A DNA stretch of 33,387 nt from an uncultured Spirochaetaceae bacterium (lineage in GTDB: Bacteria; Spirochaetota; Spirochaetia; Sphaerochaetales; Sphaerochaetaceae), in the NCBI GenBank assembly GCA_900321635.1, contig ONWV01000009.1, forward strand, positions 1 to 33,387, in the 5' to 3' direction. A program made the translations under genes and the position numbers. The notes under the pieces were generated by a model. It was not told the DNA's origin, ran no database searches, and was given only the letters and a program-made list of their open reading frames with translations. Every line of letters begins with the position of its first letter. The stretch's first letter is position 1. Of the stretch, positions 15,569 through 21,362 are shown piece after piece.

Positions 15569-16584
15569 CAGATGCCCATGTCCATTTCAGAGACTGGAAC
15601 CAAAGCACAAAAGAGACTGTCCTTCACGGAATGCTCACGGGAGTAAGAGCGGGCTTTGATACCTTCTTTGACATGCCCAACTGCAATCCCCCTGTCACAG
15701 ACAGGGAGACTGCGCTCAGGCGGCTGGAACTTGGAAAGCAGGCTGAAGCGGAGCTTAAGAAACAGGGCTTTGATGTTCATTATCATCTCTATCTTGGACT
15801 GACTTCTGATGAAAAGCAGATTGCCGACATGGTCAGTGTCTACAATGACCTTTTCCCCAAAGTCTGCGGCATGAAGATGTTCGCATCCCAGTCTACAGGC
15901 AACATGGGAATAATCGGAAAGGAAAACCAGATGGCAGTCTATAAGGCCCTTTCTGAAAACAATTACCGCGGTGTCATTGCCGTTCACTGTGAAAAAGAAG
16001 AGCTGTTCAAACCTGATGCGTCATCTCACAGCATGAAAAGACCTTCTATCAGCGAAGAAGCTTCGGTGCGCGATCAGATAGACTGTGTCGATAAAGCAGG
16101 TTTCAAGGGTACGCTTCACATTGCCCACATCAGCACAAAAGGTGCGCTTGATACAGTAAAAGATGCTCGTTCAAGGGGAATGAGAATAACATGCGGAGCT
16201 ACGCCTCACCACATTCTTCTGAATTCAGACTGTGAGACAGACATTGTGAAGATGAATCCCCCGCTGCGCCCTGAAACAGACCGACTTGCAGTCTGGAATG
16301 CCCTCTTTGACGGGACAATCAACTGGGTGGAAAGCGACCATGCGCCTCACACGCTGGCCGACAAAATGGCCGGAGCCTGCGGGATTCCGGGTTTTGAGGG
16401 AATGCTTTTGGTTATCAGAAAACTCAGGGAAGCCGGCATGAGTGAGGCTAGGCTCAATGAGCTTTTCTGCACCAACGCTCTTGAGGTTTTCGGAATAAAA
16501 GAGAAGACCGCCCCTGTTCCTCAGATTACAGATGAGATGATAGCTCGGGCACGCTCGGCCTACGCTGTCTCTGCCTGGAACTAA
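15565..16584 (+). CDS. pyrC: Dihydroorotase
   Basis: Cyclises carbamoyl-aspartate to dihydroorotate. The 339-residue protein starts almost at the metal site: H5 and H7 in DAHVHFRD, the carboxylated lysine at K104 (GMKMFAS), H141 (AVHCE), H188 (HIAHIS) and D258 (ESDHAPH). The N-terminal beta-sandwich of longer dihydroorotases is missing. The frame is open from 15463 inside pyrDK, but GTG 15565 is chosen for AAGGAG upstream and its GTGA overlap with the previous stop. It is the last gene of the operon and is convergent with the GtrA gene, one base away. Confidence 0.92.
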   Translation: MTDAHVHFRDWNQSTKETVLHGMLTGVRAGFDTFFDMPNCNPPVTDRETALRRLELGKQAEAELKKQGFDVHYHLYLGLTSDEKQIADMVSVYNDLFPKVCGMKMFASQSTGNMGIIGKENQMAVYKALSENNYRGVIAVHCEKEELFKPDASSHSMKRPSISEEASVRDQIDCVDKAGFKGTLHIAHISTKGALDTVKDARSRGMRITCGATPHHILLNSDCETDIVKMNPPLRPETDRLAVWNALFDGTINWVESDHAPHTLADKMAGACGIPGFEGMLLVIRKLREAGMSEARLNELFCTNALEVFGIKEKTAPVPQITDEMIARARSAYAVSAWN

Positions 16585-16585
16585 G

Positions 16586-16996
16586 TTATTTCTTTCTGAA
16601 TACAATGAGCTTACCTATAAGGTAGTTCATAATTCCGACGATGATGGATGCGGTCCATTTCATGGGAACCGCAGGCCAGTCCATCAGGCTGACTGTAACG
16701 TACATGAAACCTATGTTGAACAAGATGGTCATGATTCTTAGAGAGAAGAACTCGGCCATCTCCTTTATCACATTTTTCACACTCCAGTTGCGGCTTTTAT
16801 ACACCATGGTCTTGTTGGTGAAAAAGCAGAACACAAGCGTAATCACAGCACTTATTGTGGCCGACGGAACGTTCGGAATTCCGATTTTGCGGTAGCAGAG
16901 CCAGTACAGAAAGGCATCCAGCACTGTGGCAAGAAATCCGAATATGGTATAGAGAATGAACGTTCCGTATTTTTTCCAAAACCTGCTCTCAGACAT
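16586..16996 (-). CDS. GtrA-family membrane protein
   Basis: A 136-residue protein with four predicted membrane segments (roughly residues 10-30, 40-58, 78-98 and 108-128). The family includes GtrA flippases for undecaprenyl-linked sugars and relatives in cell-wall glycan modification. Conserved features are the FGFLATVLDAFLYW first helix and the FFTNKTMVYK loop. The frame opens at 17095, but ATG 16996 is preferred for the AGAGAAGG site before it. No glycosyltransferase gene is adjacent, so its pathway is not evident. Confidence 0.85.
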   Translation of the reverse strand: MSESRFWKKYGTFILYTIFGFLATVLDAFLYWLCYRKIGIPNVPSATISAVITLVFCFFTNKTMVYKSRNWSVKNVIKEMAEFFSLRIMTILFNIGFMYVTVSLMDWPAVPMKWTASIIVGIMNYLIGKLIVFRKK

Positions 16997-17020
16997 ATAC
17001 CTTCTCTCTATCCTATCATG

Positions 17021-17049
17021 TTGAATCCGAAAAACAAACCTACTATACT
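17021..17049 (+). promoter_or_regulatory. Promoter of the dehydrogenase gene
   Basis: TTGAAT (17021-17026), a 17-base spacer and TATACT (17044-17049). A GAGAGGAAGAG ribosome site follows, and the ATG is at 17068, giving a short leader of about 12 bases. Confidence 0.65.
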
Positions 17050-17067
17050 TTTTTAAGAGAGGAAGAG

Positions 17068-18084
17068 ATGAAAGCAATTTGCATTGAAAAACCATGGTCA
17101 GTCGGGGTCAAGGAGGTTGAGCGCGTTGAGCCCAACTATGAGGAATCCGTCATCAAAGTCCACGCTGCAGGAATCTGCGGAAGCGATCTTGGAGCATACA
17201 GAGGGACGAACAACATCGTCTCATACCCAAGGATCATCGGTCACGAGATTGCAGGTGAAGTCATCTCAGTAGGCACAAAGAATCCCAACAACATCAAGGT
17301 CGGAGACCGCGTTGTCATTGACCCCTACACATACTGCGGCCACTGCTATCCATGCTCTCTCGGAAAGAGAAACTGCTGCCGCAACATCAAGGTCCGCGGC
17401 GTGCACATCGACGGCGGCATGTGTGAGTATTTCACCCACTACACTGACATGCTCATCAAAATCCCCGACGGGCTTTCCTGGGAGCATGCAGCCATGGCCG
17501 AGCCTCTTACAATCGCGCTTCACGCCCTTCACAGGCTCAAACTCGAGGCCGGCGAGCACATCGTAGTCTTCGGAGCCGGAACCATCGGTCTTCTTGCTGC
17601 AATGGCCTCGCTTGCCTATGATGCCATCCCGATTGTTGTCGATATCGTCGACGAGCGCCTTGAACTTGCCAAGAGCCTCGGGGTGAAATACACAATCAAT
17701 CCCAAGCGAGACAACACCGAGCAGAAGGTTGCCGAGTTCACACACGATGCATACGCAGAGTGCGTCTGCGAAGCCTCAGGAGCCAGCGCCTCAATCAGGG
17801 CCTCGTTCGATGTCGTCTGCCACGCAGGACGAGTCGCATTCACAGGCTATCCCAAGGGAGAGACAAGCCTTCCTACAGACATCATCACGAAAAAAGAGCT
17901 GGATGTGCTTGGAACACGCAACAGCAACGGCGATTTCAAGGAAGCATTGGAATTAATCAGCTCAAAGCGCGTGGATGTAGAGAAGATCATCACAAAGGTA
18001 GTCTCTGTCGACGAGGCTCCCGAGACACTCAGAGACATTGAGAAGAACCCCGGAAACTACCTCAAGGTCGTTGTGAGATTCTGA
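17068..18084 (+). CDS. Zinc-dependent alcohol/polyol dehydrogenase (MDR family)
   Basis: A 338-residue medium-chain dehydrogenase that oxidises a sugar alcohol or sugar acid with NAD(P)+. Catalytic zinc ligands are C37, H59 and E60 (GHE). The structural zinc has C90, C93, C96 and C104. The nucleotide-binding loop GAGTIG is at 169-174. Segments YPRIIGHEIAGEV and NCCRNIKVRGVHIDGGMCEYF resemble E. coli YjjN/LgoD (L-galactonate dehydrogenase), so a sugar-acid substrate is possible. It overlaps the next gene by one base, so the two are co-transcribed. Confidence 0.9.
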   Translation: MKAICIEKPWSVGVKEVERVEPNYEESVIKVHAAGICGSDLGAYRGTNNIVSYPRIIGHEIAGEVISVGTKNPNNIKVGDRVVIDPYTYCGHCYPCSLGKRNCCRNIKVRGVHIDGGMCEYFTHYTDMLIKIPDGLSWEHAAMAEPLTIALHALHRLKLEAGEHIVVFGAGTIGLLAAMASLAYDAIPIVVDIVDERLELAKSLGVKYTINPKRDNTEQKVAEFTHDAYAECVCEASGASASIRASFDVVCHAGRVAFTGYPKGETSLPTDIITKKELDVLGTRNSNGDFKEALELISSKRVDVEKIITKVVSVDEAPETLRDIEKNPGNYLKVVVRF

Positions 18085-18476
18085 TGGAACGAAAGACCAT
18101 AAACGTCGTTGCCGCCGTCATAAGACAAAACGGACGCATCTTTGCCACCCAAAGAGGCTACGGCAACTACAAGGGCTGGTGGGAGTTTCCAGGCGGCAAG
18201 ATCGAACGCGGCGAGACTCCCCAGGCTGCCCTTGTGCGTGAAATCAAAGAAGAGCTTGATACGGAAATCGAAGTCGGCGATCTGATTGCCAACGTAGAAT
18301 ACGACTACCCCGAATTCCATCTTGTCATGGACTGCTTCTGGTGCACTGTCAGAAGCGGAAAGCTCACCCTTCTTGAGGCCGAGGATGCACGCTGGCTTTC
18401 CAAAGAAGAACTGTTTTCCGTCAAATGGCTTCCGGCTGATGTGGAAGTGCTGGAAAAGGTGGAGAAAGGGCTTTGA
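18084..18476 (+). CDS. MutT-type Nudix hydrolase
   Basis: A 130-residue nucleotide pyrophosphohydrolase of the MutT/NudG type, likely cleaning oxidised or non-canonical (deoxy)nucleoside triphosphates. The Nudix box is at residues 38-60 (GGKIERGET then REIKEELDT); the usual glycine near its end is Asp59, as in some other family members. Conserved QRGYGNYKGWWEFPGGK precedes the box. The ATG overlaps the dehydrogenase stop by one base. It shares no evident pathway with that dehydrogenase. Confidence 0.9.
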   Translation: MERKTINVVAAVIRQNGRIFATQRGYGNYKGWWEFPGGKIERGETPQAALVREIKEELDTEIEVGDLIANVEYDYPEFHLVMDCFWCTVRSGKLTLLEAEDARWLSKEELFSVKWLPADVEVLEKVEKGL

Positions 18477-18502
18477 GGCCTTGGTGGTCGCACATAACGT
18501 AA

Positions 18503-18542
18503 ATATTTATAGACATTTCTGCTCGTTGTGTTTATATTTATA
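18503..18542. promoter_or_regulatory. Candidate hipBA promoter with direct-repeat operator
   Basis: The 9-mer ATATTTATA occurs at 18503-18511 and 18534-18542, 31 bases apart start to start (about three helical turns). The core promoter lies between and within these copies: TAGACA (18510-18515), a 17-base spacer and TATATT (18533-18538). HipB-type antitoxins usually repress their own promoter, so these are good operator candidates. The first copy also overlaps a perfect TAAATATTTA palindrome (18500-18509). Confidence 0.5.
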
Positions 18543-18548
18543 AATGTT

Positions 18549-18881
18549 ATGGGAAAGAAAGCCGTTGTATTGTTGCCAAAAGACAGAAAAATCCTCGCAA
18601 CCATGGGAGAAAACATCAAGCTTGCTCGCCTCAGACGTGATCTTTCGGCAGAGCTTGTCGCAGAACGTGCCAGCATCAGCCGCGCAACTCTTTGCAATGT
18701 GGAAAAAGGCTCCCCCTCGGTCTCAATCGGAACCTATGTTGCGGTTCTGCACGCTCTGGGAATGGCCGGTGAGTTTGAAAAGATCGCAGCAGACGACATT
18801 CTGGGCAGGAAACTACAGGACCTGAATCTGGTCTCACACAGAAAACGGGCGACAAAGACTATGAGTGATGAAGATGAGTAA
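18549..18881 (+). CDS. hipB: HipB-like antitoxin, helix-turn-helix
   Basis: A 110-residue DNA-binding protein with an XRE-type helix-turn-helix at about residues 20-70 (IKLARLRRDLSAELVAERASISRATLCNVEKGSPS). In HipBA systems the antitoxin binds and sequesters the HipA kinase and represses the operon. The start is not certain: ATG 18549 lies only ten bases after the -10 and has no Shine-Dalgarno site, and ATG 18603 is an internal alternative. Its stop overlaps the beginning of hipA, as expected for a toxin-antitoxin pair. Confidence 0.88.
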   Translation: MGKKAVVLLPKDRKILATMGENIKLARLRRDLSAELVAERASISRATLCNVEKGSPSVSIGTYVAVLHALGMAGEFEKIAADDILGRKLQDLNLVSHRKRATKTMSDEDE

Positions 18882-20127
18882 GACGATTCTTGTTTATGCC
18901 GATTGGAAAGATCTTTCCTCTCCCACTCTCGTTGGAACTCTTCATTCCGATATTCTTCGCGGCAAAGAAGTTTTTTCCTTTGACTATGATAATCGGTGGC
19001 TTGAAGAACATAGCAGCTCATTTCTGGATCCGGATCTTCAGATGTACGGCGGAAGACAGTATGTACAAGACAACAGGACTCTCTTCGGTGTATTCACCGA
19101 CTGCTGCCCTGACCGCTGGGGTCGGCTTCTGATGAAGCGTCGTGAATCAATCTTAGCAAAAGAAGAAGGAAGAAATCCCAGAACCCTCTTGGAAAGCGAC
19201 TACCTTTTAGGTATTCAGGATTCGGCAAGAATGGGTGCTTTGAGATTCAAGCTTGAAGCAGACGGACCATTTCTTTCCACAGATTCAAACATGCCCATTC
19301 CGGTTTGGACCAGCCTGAGAGAACTTGAACAGGCTGCAGTAAACATTGATGCGGATTCCGGAACAGAAAAAGAAGAACGTGTCTGGCTCAGGCTTCTGGT
19401 TCAGCCCGGATCTTCTCTTGGAGGAGCAAGACCAAAGGCTACAGTCCGTGACACTGATGGAAATCTCTGGATTGCCAAATTCCCTTCACGAAATGATGAA
19501 ATCAATACAGGTGCTTGGGAAATGGTCACTCACAAGCTTGCATCTAGGTGCGGTTTACGTGTACCTGAGGCAAAGTGTGAATCTTACTCTCCTACAGGGA
19601 GCACATTTCTGGTAAAGCGTTTTGACAGAACAGATGGCGGAAAAAGGCTTCATTATCTTTCGGCCATGACAGTCTTAGGAGAATCAGACGGCTCAGGATC
19701 AGAAGAAGGTGTGAGCTATCTGGATATCGCAGGAGCCATACGGCAATATGGTTCCAAAGTAAAAGAAGATCTGCTGGAACTATGGAAAAGAATTGTCTTC
19801 AGCATTGCAGTTACAAATACAGACGACCATCTCAGAAACCACGGTTTTCTTTTCAACAGAAAAGGCATGGAGCTATCGCCTCTTTTCGACGTCAATCCAA
19901 ACCCAGACGGAAGTGCCCTGTCTCTGAATATCAATGATTCTGACAACTCCCTGGACTTTGATCTTGCAATAGACAGCGCCCCCTACTTTGACCTCAAAAA
20001 GGACGATGCCTCAAAAATGGTCAATGACATGAAGTCTCAGATCGCCTCATGGTCCTACATAGCCCAGAGCCTTGGCATTTCACGTGCTGAGATTGGAATG
20101 ATGGAGCGATGCTTCAGGATTTGCTAG
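18874..20127 (+). CDS. hipA: HipA-like serine/threonine kinase toxin
   Basis: A 417-residue HipA kinase. In E. coli HipA phosphorylates glutamyl-tRNA synthetase and induces dormancy; the target here is unknown. The glycine-rich loop GSSLGGARPKA (179-189), with its autophosphorylated serine, ATP lysine K202 (IAKF), catalytic NTDDHLRNHG (315-324) and metal-binding FDVNPN (338-343) are all intact, so it should be active. The frame opens with GTG 18865. ATG 18874 (MSKTILVYADWKDL) fits the family start and overlaps hipB by eight bases; ATG 18868 is also possible. Confidence 0.92.
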   Translation: MSKTILVYADWKDLSSPTLVGTLHSDILRGKEVFSFDYDNRWLEEHSSSFLDPDLQMYGGRQYVQDNRTLFGVFTDCCPDRWGRLLMKRRESILAKEEGRNPRTLLESDYLLGIQDSARMGALRFKLEADGPFLSTDSNMPIPVWTSLRELEQAAVNIDADSGTEKEERVWLRLLVQPGSSLGGARPKATVRDTDGNLWIAKFPSRNDEINTGAWEMVTHKLASRCGLRVPEAKCESYSPTGSTFLVKRFDRTDGGKRLHYLSAMTVLGESDGSGSEEGVSYLDIAGAIRQYGSKVKEDLLELWKRIVFSIAVTNTDDHLRNHGFLFNRKGMELSPLFDVNPNPDGSALSLNINDSDNSLDFDLAIDSAPYFDLKKDDASKMVNDMKSQIASWSYIAQSLGISRAEIGMMERCFRIC

Positions 20128-20223
20128 AAGAACCATCTCAAGCTATTAATAACACTGGATAGTTTGAATATCCTCATCTGTACTCTTAGCACAAAGGCAA
20201 ACCTAGGAGCTTTAGCAAGGCGA

Positions 20224-20280
20224 GCAAATCTTGCAAATCGAGGAAACTTTGCAAATCTTGCAAAACCATGCAAATCGAGG
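20224..20280. repeat. Second locus of TTGCAAATC-type repeats
   Basis: Four GCAAATC units (20224, 20233, 20251 and 20270) mixed with two copies of a CGAGGAAA segment. Bases 20248-20275 match 3067-3094 at 26 of 28 positions. The array lies between the convergent hipA and fic genes. The two loci are 17 kb apart, so this is a dispersed intergenic repeat family. Confidence 0.75.
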
Positions 20281-20301
20281 AAAACTCTCCAATTAGAGTT
20301 C
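20281..20301 (-). terminator. Weak terminator candidate after fic
   Basis: On the minus strand AACTCT-AATTGG-AGAGTT is followed by TTCC. The six-base stem overlaps the fic stop codon and the T run is short, so this is a tentative call. Confidence 0.3.
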
Positions 20302-21153
20302 CAGGCCTTGGATGGCGTTGGAATAGAGGAAGTGTTTCAGGTCGGTGTTGTTTCCTGTGTCGTACATGGTTCTGAGGAGGGTGTTGAAGCTTTCCATGTC
20401 ACGGTCTTTTATGGTAAGGATTCCACAACCGTTTGAGACAAGGAGTTTGTTGGCGGCAGTCAGGGCGGTTCGTTTGTTGCCGTCCCAGAAGAGCTGGTTG
20501 TAGGTGATGTAGCAAAACAGTTCCAAGGCTCTTGATGTGGCTGTGTCGTATGTGCAAACGATTCTGCGGATATCCAATTCAACAGACTCTTTGACAGGAA
20601 CAGGGGGCTTGTAGTCGGTGCCTGAGATACCGATGCTGCCGTAGCGAAGGACCCCCCACTCCAAGGCTTCGTTTCTGGCGATGAAAGAGTTCAATTTGCA
20701 AATGTAAGAGAGGTCAAGTTTTTCATCAAGCGATTGAAGAAGGTATTTCCAGGCATCACGCATGTTCATGATTGCCATAATGTCATCAAGGCTGACACCT
20801 GAGACATTCACTCCTTCAAGGATTGTCTTTGTCTGCGGGAAGGTGACATTTCTGTTTTCCATCTTCATTCCGCAGTAGACGTTTTCATCCCAGAGTTTTT
20901 TTGAAAGGAAAAGGCTCTGCTTTCTGTCCAGAGAAAACCTGTCACTGAACGTTGATCCGCTTTCTGACAGAAGCAGGCCATCAACGGTGGTCTGAAGGCC
21001 TTTTGCAAGTCGGTAGACAGTTTCGGCACTGCACTTGCCAAGGGATTTTTTGCCGTTGACCAGTTCGCTTACCGTTGTATAAGGAAGGCCGGTTTCCTTG
21101 GAAAGAGAGGCAATGCTGATGTTGTTTTCTTCGATATATTGTTTCAAATTCAT
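20293..21153 (-). CDS. HTH-Fic domain protein with non-canonical Fic motif
   Basis: A 286-residue protein with an N-terminal XRE-like helix-turn-helix (residues about 10-55: ISIASLSKETGLPYTTVSEL) and a C-terminal Fic domain (about 120-270). Fic enzymes transfer AMP or other groups using H-x-F-x-D/E-G-N-x-x-R. Here the motif is QLFWDGNKR (220-228), with Gln in place of the catalytic His, so classical AMPylation is doubtful. The flap region GISGTDYKPP (175-184) is present. No cognate antitoxin gene is adjacent; the fused HTH could provide autoregulation. No Shine-Dalgarno sequence precedes ATG 21153. It faces hipBA. Confidence 0.85.
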   Translation of the reverse strand: MNLKQYIEENNISIASLSKETGLPYTTVSELVNGKKSLGKCSAETVYRLAKGLQTTVDGLLLSESGSTFSDRFSLDRKQSLFLSKKLWDENVYCGMKMENRNVTFPQTKTILEGVNVSGVSLDDIMAIMNMRDAWKYLLQSLDEKLDLSYICKLNSFIARNEALEWGVLRYGSIGISGTDYKPPVPVKESVELDIRRIVCTYDTATSRALELFCYITYNQLFWDGNKRTALTAANKLLVSNGCGILTIKDRDMESFNTLLRTMYDTGNNTDLKHFLYSNAIQGLEL

Positions 21154-21162
21154 GCATTAATA

Positions 21163-21211
21163 ATAACTGATTAAAGATATCATTTCCATAATTATAACTG
21201 TAAAAAGTTAT
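21163..21211. promoter_or_regulatory. Candidate operator/promoter region of the HTH-Fic gene
   Basis: Two related 14-mers beginning ATAACTG lie at 21163-21176 and 21194-21207 (11 of 14 identical), 31 bases apart, with an inverted AGTTAT at 21206-21211. A minus-strand TATAAT is at 21196-21191. They lie just upstream of the fic start codon, so the HTH domain of that protein is the likely ligand. Confidence 0.4.
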
Positions 21212-21250
21212 TTTATGTTAAAAATAAACTCCAGTCATTGATAACTCAAC

Positions 21251-21353
21251 AGCGAACCAATCTCGCTGACGTGAATCATCTAGACTTGGAGTCTATAGAT
21301 AGGATAATAAGCAAAATCACTGCTGTCAATGTTTCGGATTGAATCCGATTCAA
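21251..21353. other. Intergenic stretch with four short inverted repeats
   Basis: AGCGA-N7-TCGCT (21251-21267), TAGACT-TGG-AGTCTA (21281-21295) and two interleaved 15-base palindromes, TCGGATT-G-AATCCGA (21334-21348) and TTGAATC-C-GATTCAA (21339-21353). None is followed by a T run in either direction, so terminator function is unproven. The last pair lies ten bases beyond the stop of the minus-strand gene at 21363 and could end or stabilise that operon transcript. Confidence 0.45.
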
Positions 21354-21362
21354 GTTACAAAG

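Noticed and set aside
20164-20436. A small protein with an Asn-Leu-Ala-rich stretch
   Set aside because: The frame is created by the repeat array and then runs antisense into fic; no ribosome site.
21251-21295. tRNA-like set of hairpins
   Set aside because: No acceptor stem, no TTCRA loop and no cloverleaf spacing on either strand.
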